Part shown: piece by piece, positions 17,083 through 26,753 of the stretch
Position numbering within the stretch: the first letter of the stretch is position 1
Layout: every line of letters starts with the position of its first letter
DNA from: Xanthomonas sp. 3793
Lineage (GTDB): Bacteria; Pseudomonadota; Gammaproteobacteria; Xanthomonadales; Xanthomonadaceae
Assembly: GCF_024806835.1 (NCBI RefSeq)
Contig: NZ_JANTYU010000006.1
Span: 305,170-369,169 of the forward strand
DNA: 64,000 nt
Direction: 5' to 3'
The notes under the pieces: generated by a model
What the model was told of the DNA's origin: nothing
Database searches by the model: none
Seen by the model: the letters and a program-made list of their open reading frames with translations, nothing else
Position numbers and translations under genes: made by a program

Positions 17083-18285
17083 TTACATCCGGCTGACGGT
17101 CGCCACGGCCTGCGCCACGTAGTCCAGGTTGCGCTGGCTCAGTGCGGCCACGCAGATGCGGCCGGTGCCCACGGCGTAGATGGCGAACTCTTCGCGCAGG
17201 CGGTCCACCTGGGTCCTGGTCAGGCCAGAGTACGAGAACATGCCGGCCTGGCGCTGGATGAACTCGAATTCCGGCGAACCCAGCGTGGCCAGTTTTTCGA
17301 CCAGGCCTGCACGCAGCGAATGGATGCGCTCGCGCATTTCGGTCAGTTCCTGCTCCCACAGATCGCGCAATTCCGGGCTGGTCAGCACGCCGGCCACCAG
17401 CGCGGCGCCGTGCGTGGACGGGCTGGAATAGATGGTGCGGATGATGCGCTTGACCTGCGACTGCACCGCCTTGGCTTCGGCCGCGGTGGCCGAGACCACC
17501 GACAGCGCGCCCACGCGCTCGCCATACAGCGAGAACGATTTGGAGTAGGAGCTGGCGACCACGTAGCTGTCGATGCCTTCGGCAGCGAGCAGGCGCACCG
17601 CGTAGGCATCGGCTTCGATGCCCTTGTCGAAGCCCTGGTAGGCGATGTCGACGAACGGGAACAGGTTGCGTTCCTTCAACAGGCCGGCGACCTGCTTCCA
17701 CTGGTCCTTGGTCAGGTCCGCGCCGGTGGGGTTATGGCAGCAGGCGTGCAGCAGTACCACCGTGCCCGGCTCCAGCCTGGCCAGGTCGGCGAGCATCCCG
17801 TCGAAGTTCAGGCCGTGGGTCGCCGCGTCGAAATAGGTGTAATCCACCACCTCGAAGCCGGCCGCGCCGAACACTGCGCGATGGTTTTCCCAGCTGGGGT
17901 TGCTGATGGCGATGGTGGCCGTGGGCAGCAGCTTCTTGAGCAGGTCCGCGCCCACGCGCAGCGCACCGCTGCCGCCGACGGTCTGCGAGGTCGCCACGCG
18001 GCCGGAGGCCACCAGCGCCGACTCGGCGCCGAACAGCAGCTCCTGGGTGGCCTTGTCGTACGCGGCCAGGCCGTCGATGGGCAGATAGCCGCGCGGTTTG
18101 GCTTCCTGCGCGAGCTGCTGCTCGATCTTGTGCACGGCGCGCAACAGCGGGATGCGCCCGTTTTCGTCGTAATAGATGCCCACGCCCAGATTGACCTTGT
18201 TGGGGCGGCTATCGGCGTTGTAGGCCTCGGTCAGGCCCAGGATGGGGTCGCCTGGAACCTGTTCCACGTTTGCAAAGAAGGACAC
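17083..18285 (-). CDS. tyrB: Aromatic amino acid / aspartate aminotransferase
   Basis: A 400-residue class I PLP-dependent aminotransferase of the AspC/TyrB type. Landmarks are VNLGVGIYYDENGRIPLL near residue 35, HACCHNPTGADLTKDQW (about 190), the PLP lysine at about 249 in SSYSKSFSLYGERVGAL, and the C-terminal GMFSYSGLTRTQVDRLREEF and GRICVAALSQRN. I start at the GTG at 18285 (SFFANVEQVPGDPILGL). The ribosome-binding site is weak, but the upstream part of the frame is not conserved. AspC and TyrB cannot be separated by eye, so tyrB is tentative. A terminator follows. The TonB-receptor gene upstream is divergent. Confidence 0.88.
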   Translation of the reverse strand: MSFFANVEQVPGDPILGLTEAYNADSRPNKVNLGVGIYYDENGRIPLLRAVHKIEQQLAQEAKPRGYLPIDGLAAYDKATQELLFGAESALVASGRVATSQTVGGSGALRVGADLLKKLLPTATIAISNPSWENHRAVFGAAGFEVVDYTYFDAATHGLNFDGMLADLARLEPGTVVLLHACCHNPTGADLTKDQWKQVAGLLKERNLFPFVDIAYQGFDKGIEADAYAVRLLAAEGIDSYVVASSYSKSFSLYGERVGALSVVSATAAEAKAVQSQVKRIIRTIYSSPSTHGAALVAGVLTSPELRDLWEQELTEMRERIHSLRAGLVEKLATLGSPEFEFIQRQAGMFSYSGLTRTQVDRLREEFAIYAVGTGRICVAALSQRNLDYVAQAVATVSRM

Positions 18286-18436
18286 GGCATGACTCGCTGA
18301 AGGACGAAAGAGTGGGGTACTTCCGGGTTGCTCGGCCGCAGCTGGGCCAAACCACTTCATCGTAGCAGCCCATGGCCGGCGTAGCATGCTTCGTTCCGTA
18401 CGCAACGATGCGGCCACAGTACGGATGAGGGACACT

Positions 18437-20569
18437 ATGCCCATGCCCAGACTCACCCTGTTGGCCGCTGCGTGCGGTCTGTTCGTTGCGAGCGCCGTGG
18501 CGCCCGCCCTGGCCGCCGAGCCCGCACCCGCGCCGCAGACACTGCCCGCCGTGCAGGTGGACGCCGCGCGTGTGCACGGCGTGGACGACTTCGACCTGCC
18601 GGCCTCGTTCACCGTGGTGGCGGCCGACGACGACAACCGCCGTGGCGCGCAGGTGTCCGAGCTGCTGGACGGTATCCCCGGGCTGGTGGCGCGCGACCGC
18701 CAGAACTACGCGCAGGACACCCAGCTGTCGATCCGCGGCTTCGGCGCGCGCTCCACCTTCGGCGTGCGCGGCGTGCGTCTGCTGGTCGACGGCATCCCGG
18801 CCAGCATGCCCGATGGCCAGGGCCAGCTGTCGCACTTCAACGTGTTGGGCGCCGAGCGGGTGGAAGTGCTGCGCGGGCCGTTTTCGGCGCTGTACGGCAA
18901 TTCCTCCGGCGGCGTGCTGCAACTATGGAGCGCCGACGGCAAGCCCGACGACCCGTGGCGGCTGCGTGCCACCTACGGCAGCAATGCCACCGTCAATGTT
19001 GGCGCGCAATTGCTCGGCCAGCAGGGCGCGGTGCACTACAACCTGGCCGCCAATCATTTCGAAACCGACGGCTTCCGCGACCATAGCCGCGCAAAGCGCG
19101 ACTCGGTCAACGCCAAGCTGGGCTTCGACCTGGCACCCGGCAGCCGGCTGGACCTGGTGCTCAACTATCTGGACGCGCCCGATGCACAGGACCCGCTGGG
19201 CCTGACCCGCGCGCAATTCAACGCCGACCCGGCGCAGGCCACCTCGGTGGCCACCCAGTTCAACACCCGCAAATCGGTGCGCCAATCGCAGGCCGGGGCG
19301 ATCTTCACCCAGCAGTTCGACAGCCAGACGTTGCGGCTGATGGCCTATGGCGGGCAGCGCAGCGTGGAGCAGTTCCTGGCGGTGCCGGTAGCGGTGCAGC
19401 GCAATCCGCTGCATTCGGGCGGGGTGATCGATCTGGACAGCAATTACGAAGGTGTCGACGCGCGTTGGGCCTGGCAAGGCGAGGCCCTGGGCCGGCCCTT
19501 GCAGCTGACCGTGGGCGCAAACGTGGATCGTCAACGCCAGCACCGCACCGGCTACGAGAATTTCGTCGGCACCACGCTGGGCGTGCAGGGCGCGCTGCGC
19601 CGCAATCAGCGCGACCAGGTCGAGAACGTGGATCAGTTTGCGCAGGCCTGGTGGCAGTGGAGCGAGCGCTGGTCGGCATTGCTGGGCGTGCGGCATAGCC
19701 AGGTGCGTTTCCGCTCGGACGACCATTACATCGTGGGCCGCAATCCCGACGACAGCGGGCGGCGCGATTATTCGGCCACCACGCCGGTAGCCGGCATCGT
19801 GTTCCGCGCCACCGACGATCTGCGTTTTTACGCCTCGGCTGGACGCGGCTTCGAAACGCCCACCTTCAACGAGCTGGGGTACCGCAACGACGGCGGCGCG
19901 GGTCTGGCGCTGGACCTGGGCTCGGCCACCAGCCGCAACTACGAGGTCGGCAGCAAGTGGCGCGCCCAGAGCGGCGCGGCGCTGCAGCTGGCGCTGTTCC
20001 GCGCCGACACCGACAACGAGCTGGCAGTGGCCAGCAACACCAACGGCCGCAGCACCTATCGCAACATCGGCGCCACCCGCCGCCAGGGCGCGGAGCTGAG
20101 CTGGAATCAACCGGTGGGCGACACCCAGCAGTTGCAGCTGGCCTATACCTTCGTCGATGCCACCGTGCGCGATGGCTATCTCACCTGCGCCAGCAGCGGC
20201 TGCGCCACGCCCACCGCGCCAGTGGCGAGCGGGTCGCGCCTGCCCGGCGTGCCGCGCCAGCAACTGTTCGCGCGCTGGCAGTGGCAGCCATTGCAATGGC
20301 AGTTCGCCGCCGAAACGGTGGCCTCCGATGCCACCGTGGTCAACGACCTGGCCACCGAGCGTGCGCCCGGCTACGCGCTGGTCAACCTGGAAGCCTCCCG
20401 GCGCTGGACCACCAAGCTGGGCGGGCTGCGCACCTTCGCCCGCATCGACAATGCGCTGGACCAGCACTACGTCGGCTCGGTGATCGTCAACGACGGCAAC
20501 GGACGCTATTACGAACCAGGCCCGGACCGCACCTATACGGTCGGCCTGCAGTGGGATTTTGGCGGCTGA
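18437..20569 (+). CDS. TonB-dependent outer-membrane receptor
   Basis: 710 residues from the ATG at 18437, with GAGGGA five bases upstream. A signal peptide is visible (RLTLLAAACGLFVASAVAPA). The plug follows: SELLDGIPGLVARDRQNYAQ, LSIRGFGARSTFGVRGVRLL, then VEVLRGPFSALYGNSSGG. The barrel strands contain repeated aromatic motifs such as FYASAGRGFETPTFNELGYR and LFRADTDNELAVASN. The C-terminus is YTVGLQWDFGG, so the last residue is Gly rather than the usual aromatic. These receptors import iron chelates, vitamins or sugars with energy from TonB-ExbBD; the substrate cannot be told. It is divergent from the aminotransferase gene. Confidence 0.9.
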   Translation: MPMPRLTLLAAACGLFVASAVAPALAAEPAPAPQTLPAVQVDAARVHGVDDFDLPASFTVVAADDDNRRGAQVSELLDGIPGLVARDRQNYAQDTQLSIRGFGARSTFGVRGVRLLVDGIPASMPDGQGQLSHFNVLGAERVEVLRGPFSALYGNSSGGVLQLWSADGKPDDPWRLRATYGSNATVNVGAQLLGQQGAVHYNLAANHFETDGFRDHSRAKRDSVNAKLGFDLAPGSRLDLVLNYLDAPDAQDPLGLTRAQFNADPAQATSVATQFNTRKSVRQSQAGAIFTQQFDSQTLRLMAYGGQRSVEQFLAVPVAVQRNPLHSGGVIDLDSNYEGVDARWAWQGEALGRPLQLTVGANVDRQRQHRTGYENFVGTTLGVQGALRRNQRDQVENVDQFAQAWWQWSERWSALLGVRHSQVRFRSDDHYIVGRNPDDSGRRDYSATTPVAGIVFRATDDLRFYASAGRGFETPTFNELGYRNDGGAGLALDLGSATSRNYEVGSKWRAQSGAALQLALFRADTDNELAVASNTNGRSTYRNIGATRRQGAELSWNQPVGDTQQLQLAYTFVDATVRDGYLTCASSGCATPTAPVASGSRLPGVPRQQLFARWQWQPLQWQFAAETVASDATVVNDLATERAPGYALVNLEASRRWTTKLGGLRTFARIDNALDQHYVGSVIVNDGNGRYYEPGPDRTYTVGLQWDFGG

Positions 20570-20584
20570 GCCACCTGCATGCGG

Positions 20585-20604
20585 CGCGCGTTCAACAACG
20601 CGCG
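20585..20604 (+). terminator. Stem-loop after the TonB receptor
   Basis: An 8-bp perfect stem CGCGCGTT/AACGCGCG with a CAAC loop, 16 bp past the stop. There is no following T-run, so termination activity is uncertain. A half REP-like sequence (GTAGGAGCGC) follows at about 20614. Confidence 0.4.
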
Positions 20605-20706
20605 TCCGTCACCGTAGGAGCGCACCCGGGCGCGACAAAGCCGTCCCGCTAACCCATGGTTTGCCATCGACATGCCCCACCTGTGCCCACCACGCAAGGC
20701 CCCACC

Positions 20707-21006
20707 ATGATCGTCGTCGATCACGCCACCGCAGACTGGTTTTTGCTGCGCGAGGACAACCGCTACTGGCTGGACATCAACTGCACGATCTCGGCCACAG
20801 GCGTTTCGCTCCTGCTGCCGTTGAACGCAACCGAGCAGGCCGACGTTCTGGCAGACAGACATGCCGCCTGCGCACGACGTGCCGCGCAGGTGCAATGGCA
20901 GCCGCACGCCTTTGCCGTGCGCGATGTCAGCGCAAGTCACGGTGCGCAGGTCAGCGCCGCCGTGCAAGCGTGGCGCGCGGCAGACACCCGCATCGCTGGT
21001 GCATGA
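20707..21006 (+). CDS. Small hypothetical protein, 99 residues
   Basis: Starts at the ATG at 20707 (IVVDHATADWFLLREDNRYW). The product is soluble, with WLDINCTISATGVSLLLPLN in the middle and an Ala-rich helix at the end. The codon pattern is typical of the surrounding genome. I do not recognise the family. It lies between the TonB receptor and the cupin gene. Confidence 0.6.
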   Translation: MIVVDHATADWFLLREDNRYWLDINCTISATGVSLLLPLNATEQADVLADRHAACARRAAQVQWQPHAFAVRDVSASHGAQVSAAVQAWRAADTRIAGA

Positions 21007-21132
21007 GCGGGCATCGCGCCGGGCAAACCGGTCGCGTTGTTCATTGAGTGTCGCTGCAATGCGCCGCACTCTGCAGCAGTGACTGTGCGCAATACGATGC
21101 ACTAAGCTTGCACGCGCATTCCCCGCACAAGG

Positions 21133-21513
21133 ATGTTTCCGTTGAATACGCGCTACGCCCCGATCGATTTCAGCGACAAGCTCGCCCTGCTGTCGCAGCA
21201 CTGGTCCCCGCGTGTCGTTGCGGAAATGAACGACTACCAGTTCAAGCTGGTCAAGCTGCAGGGTGCGTTCGTGTGGCATCGGCATGCGGACACGGACGAG
21301 GTGTTCATCGTGCTGGACGGCCACATGACCATCGAATTTCGCGATGGCGTGGTGGCGCTGTCGGCCGGGCAGATGCACGTGGTACCCAAGGGGGTCGAAC
21401 ACCGGCCAGTGGCGGAGCACGAGTGCAGCGTGCTGCTGGTCGAGCCACGCGGCGTGGTCAATACCGGCGATGCGGGTGGCGCCTACACCGCAGACAACGA
21501 CGTCTGGATCTGA
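21133..21513 (+). CDS. Cupin domain protein
   Basis: A single-domain cupin of about 126 residues. Both cupin motifs are visible. Motif 1, near residues 44-63, is [20 protein letters not shown], with the HxH(x)4E metal triad. Motif 2 is [14 protein letters not shown], with the fourth His ligand. Start is ambiguous: the ATG at 21133 sits directly on the AAGG ribosome-binding sequence, whereas the TTG at 21142 has it at normal spacing. Cytoplasmic; substrate unknown. Confidence 0.85.
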   Translation: MFPLNTRYAPIDFSDKLALLSQHWSPRVVAEMNDYQFKLVKLQGAFVWHRHADTDEVFIVLDGHMTIEFRDGVVALSAGQMHVVPKGVEHRPVAEHECSVLLVEPRGVVNTGDAGGAYTADNDVWI

Positions 21514-21775
21514 TCGCTGCGCTCGGCACGACAGGTCCGACGGCTGGTGCCGTAGGAATCGGCCATTGCGGCGCCGCCGCTCCGCGCTTCCCTCATACGA
21601 CGGGCGAGCCGACTGCATCGTACGGGTGAGGCGAGTGCGGCGCATTGGGTGCAGCTCATCCATCGCACGCTGCAGTTGCTCGCACATGGCGCCTGGCCGT
21701 GGTCGCACGCGATGACGCGCTGCAGCGTAATTCTGGCGATTTCATACGCTGACGCTGCAGCGCTGCAATGACGCA

Positions 21776-21804
21776 GCGCAATAGCGCATCACACGACATT
21801 GCGC
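21776..21804. promoter_or_regulatory. Inverted repeat upstream of the aldehyde dehydrogenase gene
   Basis: GCGCAAT and its complement ATTGCGC with a 15-bp spacer, about 55 bp before the ALDH start. It lies within the 346-bp gap 21514-21859, which otherwise shows no gene. It may be a regulator-binding site; the regulator is unknown. Confidence 0.35.
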
Positions 21805-21859
21805 TAGCACTTGCGCGGGTATACACGTTCGCATCGGACCACGCTGCCAGGAGACCACG

Positions 21860-23389
21860 ATGAACGCGCTTCCCTCTGCCAAGCCACTCAACACCGACCC
21901 GCAGTCCATCTTCAAGCCGCGCTACGACAACTTCATCGGCGGCAAGTGGGTGGCGCCGACCGGCGGTCAGTATTTCGACAACACCACGCCGATCAGCGGC
22001 AAGGTGTTCACTTCGATTGCGCGCTCCAACGCACAGGACATTGAAGCCGCACTGGATGCCGCGCATGCGGCCAAGGACGCGTGGGGCAAGACCTCGACCA
22101 CCGAGCGTTCCAACGTATTGCTCAAGATCGCCGACCGCATCGAACAGAACCTTGAGCTGCTCGCCTATGCCGAAACCTGGGACAACGGCAAACCGGTACG
22201 CGAAACGCTCAATGCCGATGTGCCGCTATGCGTGGATCACTTCCGCTATTTCGCCGGTGCCATCCGTGCACAGGAAGGCGGCATCTCCGAGATCGACAGC
22301 GACACCATTGCCTATCATTTCCACGAACCGCTGGGCGTGGTGGGGCAGATCATTCCGTGGAATTTCCCGCTGTTGATGGCGTGCTGGAAACTGGCGCCGG
22401 CACTGGCGGCCGGCAACTGCGTGGTGATGAAGCCGGCCGAGCAGACGCCGGCCTCGATCCTGGTGTTGATGGAAGTCATCGGCGATCTGCTGCCGCCCGG
22501 CGTGCTCAACGTGGTCAACGGTTTCGGGCTCGAGGCCGGCAAGCCGTTGGCCAGCAATCCGCGCATCGCCAAGATCGCCTTCACCGGCGAAACCACCACC
22601 GGCCGGCTGATCATGCAGTACGCCAGCCAGAACCTGATTCCGGTGACGCTGGAGCTGGGTGGCAAATCGCCCAACATCTTCTTTGCCGATGTCATGGCCG
22701 AAGACGACGACTTTCTCGACAAGGCGGTGGAGGGCTTTGTGCTGTTCGCCTTCAATCAGGGCGAAGTGTGCACCTGCCCCTCGCGCGCGCTGATCCAGGA
22801 CTCGATCTACGACAGGTTCATGGAAAAGGCGCTCAAGCGCGTAGCGGCGATCAAGCAGGGCAACCCACTCGATCCCAACACCATGGTCGGCGCACAGGCA
22901 TCGAGCGAGCAGCTGGAAAAGATCCTGTCGTACATCGACATCGGCAGGCAGGAGGGCGCGCAAGTGTTGATCGGCGGCGAGCGCAACACGCTCGATGGCG
23001 AGCTGGCCGAAGGCTTCTACGTCAAGCCGACCATCTTCAAGGGCCACAACAAGATGCGCGTGTTCCAGGAAGAGATCTTTGGCCCGGTGGTGTCGGTGAC
23101 CACCTTCAAGGACGAGGCCGAAGCGCTGGCGATCGCCAACGACACGCTCTACGGATTGGGTGCCGGCGTGTGGAGCCGCGATGCGTCGCGGTTGTACCGG
23201 ATGGGCCGCGCGATCCAGGCCGGGCGGGTATGGACCAACTGCTATCACGCCTATCCCGCGCATGCCGCCTTCGGCGGTTACAAGCAGTCGGGTATCGGCC
23301 GCGAGAATCACAAGATGATGCTCGACCATTATCAGCAGACCAAGAACCTGCTGGTGAGCTATTCGCCGAAGGCGCTGGGGTTCTTCTGA
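21860..23389 (+). CDS. NAD-dependent aldehyde dehydrogenase (AldB/ExaC type)
   Basis: 509 residues. It oxidises an aldehyde to the acid in the cytoplasm. The catalytic Cys lies in [18 protein letters not shown] (C304, with a second Cys at 306) and the general-base Glu at about 265 in [14 protein letters not shown]. The cofactor-binding region is [20 protein letters not shown] then [12 protein letters not shown]. The C-terminus [20 protein letters not shown] is typical of acetaldehyde dehydrogenases such as AldB and ExaC. Genes of this subgroup usually sit next to a DUF779 gene; here the DUF779 gene is 2.7 kb away at 26073, with a T4SS effector and immunity gene between them. Confidence 0.94.
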   Translation: MNALPSAKPLNTDPQSIFKPRYDNFIGGKWVAPTGGQYFDNTTPISGKVFTSIARSNAQDIEAALDAAHAAKDAWGKTSTTERSNVLLKIADRIEQNLELLAYAETWDNGKPVRETLNADVPLCVDHFRYFAGAIRAQEGGISEIDSDTIAYHFHEPLGVVGQIIPWNFPLLMACWKLAPALAAGNCVVMKPAEQTPASILVLMEVIGDLLPPGVLNVVNGFGLEAGKPLASNPRIAKIAFTGETTTGRLIMQYASQNLIPVTLELGGKSPNIFFADVMAEDDDFLDKAVEGFVLFAFNQGEVCTCPSRALIQDSIYDRFMEKALKRVAAIKQGNPLDPNTMVGAQASSEQLEKILSYIDIGRQEGAQVLIGGERNTLDGELAEGFYVKPTIFKGHNKMRVFQEEIFGPVVSVTTFKDEAEALAIANDTLYGLGAGVWSRDASRLYRMGRAIQAGRVWTNCYHAYPAHAAFGGYKQSGIGRENHKMMLDHYQQTKNLLVSYSPKALGFF

Positions 23390-23394
23390 GCCGA

Positions 23395-23424
23395 TGGCGT
23401 GCCGCCTGTTCGGGCGGCACGCCA
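23395..23424 (+). terminator. Strong hairpin after the aldehyde dehydrogenase gene
   Basis: A perfect 12-bp GC-rich stem (TGGCGTGCCGCC with its complement) and a TGTTCG loop, five bases past the stop. There is no T-run, but the strength and position make it a likely end of transcript. Confidence 0.6.
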
Positions 23425-23659
23425 GAAGCAGCGCAGGCACCGCGTGCGCCCGCGTCGAGGCTGCCATCGGCACTCTATAGGCGACGGCACTGCCGGTGTG
23501 CGCTGCGGCTCGGATCACCCGGATGCAGCCCCTGCACGCGGTCCGCCTTTACGTCGCAGCTGCTAGTCCGGTGTCCCGGTAGGTCAATTGCGCACACGGC
23601 AATGCGCCGCAGGCAGCAGACCGCGCCGCCTGCGGCGCGTTGCGATCAGCGACGATCGG

Positions 23660-24988
23660 CTACATCGCCATCGCGCGGTTGGTTTCGCGCGCAGGCTCCT
23701 GCTCGATGCCGGCCGGCAGATCCTGCCGCAGTTTCTGCGTGGATTGCTCAAGCGTCTGTTGCACCGCCTGGTCGCGGTCGACGTAGGCGCGGCGGTGCGC
23801 CGGGTCGTCCAGTCTGCCTTCCACCGCAAACAGACCATTGCCCGCCTTGTTGGGGGTGACGTGGTCGATGCGGGTCAGCCCACTGATGCTGGCGTCGTGG
23901 GTGAGGGTGCCGGCGGCCTGCTCCAGTTCCTTGCGGTCCTTGAACCCGCCTGCGGGACCGAGCTTTTCCAGCGCGCCCACTGCCTGTTGGTACATCGCAT
24001 GCTGCGGATGCGCCGGATCGGACACCAGCGGTTGGCGTGCTGGCGCCTCAGGCTGCTGCCGGGCCGCGGCAGGGTCGGGCTGGCGCGGCTGGGCGCCGGC
24101 CAGCGCCTTGAAGGTGTCCCGGCCGGCGATGCCATCATCGCTCAGCTGGTGATCGCGCTGGAATGCCTGCACGGCCTGCCGGGTGCGATCGCCAAATTTG
24201 CCGTCGGTGCCCAATGCCTGGCCCTGGGCATCGGTATAGCCCAGCGCATTGAGGCGTTCCTGCAGGGCTTTGACCTCAGGTCCATGTTCGTCCTTGCGCA
24301 GCACGCCGTCGGCCAGTGGAGCGGCGCTCACCGCCGCAGTGCCAACCGGCGCCGCGACTGTGCGGCCATTGCCCGAAATGTCGGTCACCTGGGCGGTGCC
24401 GGTGAGATTGGGCTGGGCATGTTGCGGACGCTGATCGGTGGTGATCGCGCCGCTGCTGATGTCGCGGATGTAGCGGTCGGCCTGCGGCAGATAGCCGGTG
24501 TTGATGTCCACATGCACATGCTTGCCGAACGCACTGGGATTGCCGTTGTTGAAGCCGCCCTGGATGCCCACCGACTGCCCGTACTCGATGCGTGCACCGG
24601 TTTCCAGCTGGGTATTGCGCAGGTCCAGATGCCGGTACTGGGCGATCATTTCACGGCTCGGGTCGGAAGCAGGCTTGTCGTAGATCTGCACGATGCCGTC
24701 GCTGGCATCCACGCGCCCGATATAACCGCTGGCGATGGCCGGTACCGGCACACTACTGACCCCACCGGCCTGCAGCACGAAATCCTTGGACACGTAATGG
24801 TCGCCATCGCGCGACACCGTTGCCGCACCCCTGTAATTGCCGAGCAATTCCTCGCGTTCGCCATTGACGGTGCCGTACACGCGCCCGCGCTCGTTGCCGC
24901 GCGTGGGGTGATGGCGCTCGATGTCCTCGTAGTCGTGGATATGCTGGACGCCGCGTCCGACCGATTCGACGATGGTGTATCTGGGCAT
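23660..24988 (-). CDS. Predicted T4SS effector (X-Tfe): M23-like peptidase + peptidoglycan-binding domain + XVIPCD
   Basis: 442 residues from the ATG at 24988 (AAGGA eight bases upstream). Three parts are visible. Residues about 80-180 look like an M23 (lysostaphin-type) fold with YRHLDLRNTQLETGARI, SVGIQGG and the HxH-bearing FGKHVHVDINTGYL; the first zinc motif is not canonical. Residues about 235-300 are a peptidoglycan-binding domain (VKALQERLNALGYTDAQGQ, then KFGDRTRQAVQAFQRDHQLS). The C-terminus from about 330 carries the XVIPCD pattern (ISGLTRIDHVTPNKAGNGLF then AVEGRLDDPAHRRAYVDRDQA) and a Gln-rich tail. In Xanthomonas, XVIPCD proteins are delivered by the VirB/D4 system into competing bacteria and attack their cell wall. 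The gene follows a predicted immunity lipoprotein. Confidence 0.85.
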   Translation of the reverse strand: MPRYTIVESVGRGVQHIHDYEDIERHHPTRGNERGRVYGTVNGEREELLGNYRGAATVSRDGDHYVSKDFVLQAGGVSSVPVPAIASGYIGRVDASDGIVQIYDKPASDPSREMIAQYRHLDLRNTQLETGARIEYGQSVGIQGGFNNGNPSAFGKHVHVDINTGYLPQADRYIRDISSGAITTDQRPQHAQPNLTGTAQVTDISGNGRTVAAPVGTAAVSAAPLADGVLRKDEHGPEVKALQERLNALGYTDAQGQALGTDGKFGDRTRQAVQAFQRDHQLSDDGIAGRDTFKALAGAQPRQPDPAAARQQPEAPARQPLVSDPAHPQHAMYQQAVGALEKLGPAGGFKDRKELEQAAGTLTHDASISGLTRIDHVTPNKAGNGLFAVEGRLDDPAHRRAYVDRDQAVQQTLEQSTQKLRQDLPAGIEQEPARETNRAMAM

Positions 24989-25063
24989 GTGCAATTTCCT
25001 TATTGATAGCGAGACAACCGATGCTGACCTGGCCAGGCCGCGGGCAGCCTGGCGGACGGCCGA

Positions 25064-25609
25064 TCAGCGCAGATGCTGGGTCAACTGCCAGCATTGCTGC
25101 GTGTAGTCGAACACATAGGCCTCCGGTGCCCCGACGGTCTTGATGACCTCTTCGTCGGGGGAGAACTCGGCCCTGATGAACTCTGCGCGCATGCGCTCGC
25201 CGTCGGGCTTGAGCTCCAGCTTGACCCGGGACAGTTGCTCGGGCTGTTTGTCCGGCTCGTCGTAGGACCAGCGCGAATCGATCAGGACCAGCCGGAACGG
25301 CGCGCTCGGGCGCTCCGCCGGCTTGGACGGGTCGCGCAGGTCGCGTTCTGCGACGTGCGGGGCGCTGTAGGCCGCGCGTAACGCCGGATCGGCGACGATC
25401 GCTTCCAAGAACGCAGAGAAGCCGTCTTCGGTCCTCTCGCAGGCCGCCTGGGGCAACGCGGGGCGCTCCGCTGCCGGGGCGGCCGGGGTGGTTGGTGCCG
25501 GGGCGGCAGAAGTCGGCGCAGCGGGATCGGCGGCGGCAGCCGGCTCCGGCATCTGGCAGCCTTGCAGGAGCAGGGCCAGCAGGGCGGCGGTGAGCAGGCG
25601 TTGCTTCAT
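25064..25609 (-). CDS. Predicted immunity lipoprotein (X-Tfi) for the adjacent effector
   Basis: 181 residues from the ATG at 25609, with GGAGGG upstream. The leader KQRLLTAALLALLLQGC ends in a lipobox with Cys at about residue 18, followed by an Ala/Pro-rich linker typical of envelope lipoproteins. The folded part contains PFRLVLIDSRWSYDEP and LKLELKP-type strands, and ends VFDYTQQCWQLTQHL. It sits 75 bp upstream of the effector on the same strand. In Xanthomonas, lipoprotein inhibitors encoded beside XVIPCD effectors protect the producer in the periplasm; that assignment here rests on context and architecture only. Confidence 0.75.
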   Translation of the reverse strand: MKQRLLTAALLALLLQGCQMPEPAAAADPAAPTSAAPAPTTPAAPAAERPALPQAACERTEDGFSAFLEAIVADPALRAAYSAPHVAERDLRDPSKPAERPSAPFRLVLIDSRWSYDEPDKQPEQLSRVKLELKPDGERMRAEFIRAEFSPDEEVIKTVGAPEAYVFDYTQQCWQLTQHLR

Positions 25610-26072
25610 GGTGTGGTTCCCTCCGTATGAGCGTTGAGGCGCGCAGCGACCAGCAACATGCGACGCGCAGGCGTCGGCTGGATGCGGGTGGCGCACACGC
25701 GCGCAGTGTACGAGTGGCATGTGAGGGCGGCGACGACCGTCCGCATCCGTGCGGCCGCTGCCGTTCTGCCAGTGCCGCTTTGTACGCGCTGCTTCCGCGC
25801 TGCCGCGGGTAGCGGCCTCACGCGGACACTGCGTGTGAGCCCGGCAGGGGCAGTCGCTGGTCGTGGGCGGGCCGGCCGCGCGAGCTGCCCGCGTGCCGGG
25901 TGACCCCAGGCGGTGCGCAGCGGCTGCAGGACACCCGGGAAGGTGGCTACGACTGCTGCGGCCGACGCACCCCACAGCGACATCAACGTCAGTTGCCTGC
26001 ATGCGCGCCGGCACGGCCGAGAGGCGTATCGTGCGCGAGATGGCCGCCTGACGCGGCCGCTGGAGGCGGACG
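25610..26072. other. Spacer between the immunity gene and DUF779, nothing recognised
   Basis: 463 bp with overlapping Arg/Ala-rich open frames on both strands and no credible start sites. It should contain divergent promoters for the minus-strand immunity/effector pair and the plus-strand DUF779 gene, but no motif stood out. Confidence 0.5.
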
Positions 26073-26468
26073 ATGCACGGCACGATCACCCAGAACAGTT
26101 TGCCATTGCAGGTCTTGGCAACACCGGCGGCATTGCAGCTGATCGACACCCTGCGTGCGCGGCATGGCGATCTGCTGTTCCATCAATCCGGTGGTTGCTG
26201 CGATGGCTCGTCGCCGATGTGCTTTGCGGTCGGCGACTTCATCGTCGGCGATCGCGACGTGCTGCTGGGCGAGATCGGCGGTGCACCGTTCTATATCAGT
26301 GCGTCGCAATTCGACTACTGGAAGCACACCCAGCTGATCATCGATGTGGTGCCGGGCCGTGGTGGCATGTTCTCGCTGGAAAATGGCGAAGGCGTGCGTT
26401 TCCTGGTGCGGTCGCGGCTGTTCGGGGATGATGAATTCGCACGGTTGCAGCAAGCCGGCCGTGCGTAA
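26073..26468 (+). CDS. DUF779 family protein
   Basis: 131 residues from the ATG at 26073 (GGAGG upstream). The family pattern is unmistakable: DLLFHQSGGCCDGSSPMCF, then GDFIVGDRDVLLGEIGG, FYISASQFDYWKHTQLIIDV and VPGRGGMFSLENGEGVRFLV. The paired Cys residues suggest metal binding. DUF779 genes usually neighbour an AldB/ExaC-type aldehyde dehydrogenase, present here at 21860-23389. Role unknown. Confidence 0.93.
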   Translation: MHGTITQNSLPLQVLATPAALQLIDTLRARHGDLLFHQSGGCCDGSSPMCFAVGDFIVGDRDVLLGEIGGAPFYISASQFDYWKHTQLIIDVVPGRGGMFSLENGEGVRFLVRSRLFGDDEFARLQQAGRA

Positions 26469-26573
26469 GCCAGGCGCATCGAGATCAGCAGCACTTGCTA
26501 GTCGGCAAGCTGACGCCCTTCGGTTCGCCTTGCAACAACACGCTTCCAACAAGACAGCGCTCGGCCCACGCAC

Positions 26574-26753
26574 TCACTCATCCGTCGCCGTGGATGGCGC
26601 AGTGCCCGGTGTCTTGGCAGGGGTTTCGTCATCGGCCGGGATCAGGCGGCCTGGTGTATCGCCGGCACCACGGTCTTCGTAGTGCTCGGCGTCGCGCTTG
26701 CCGTGCTGTTCGCCGGGCTGGGCAGGCTGTTCGCGTAAGGGGTCGCGGGACAT
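26574..26753 (-). CDS. Short acidic/basic hydrophilic protein, 59 residues
   Basis: An ATG at 26753 with AGGAG seven bases upstream opens a 59-codon frame ending at 26574. The product is very hydrophilic: SRDPLREQPAQPGEQHGKRD, then AEHYEDRGAGDTPGRLIPAD and a Thr/Pro/Ala-rich tail. It has no Trp or Cys and looks disordered. The good ribosome-binding site supports a real gene; function unknown. Confidence 0.55.
   Translation of the reverse strand: MSRDPLREQPAQPGEQHGKRDAEHYEDRGAGDTPGRLIPADDETPAKTPGTAPSTATDE

Noticed and set aside
16483..18300. 605-codon plus-strand frame over the tandem repeat and aminotransferase
   Set aside because: It reads through the 99-bp repeats and the antisense of a clear aminotransferase gene, so it is an artefact.
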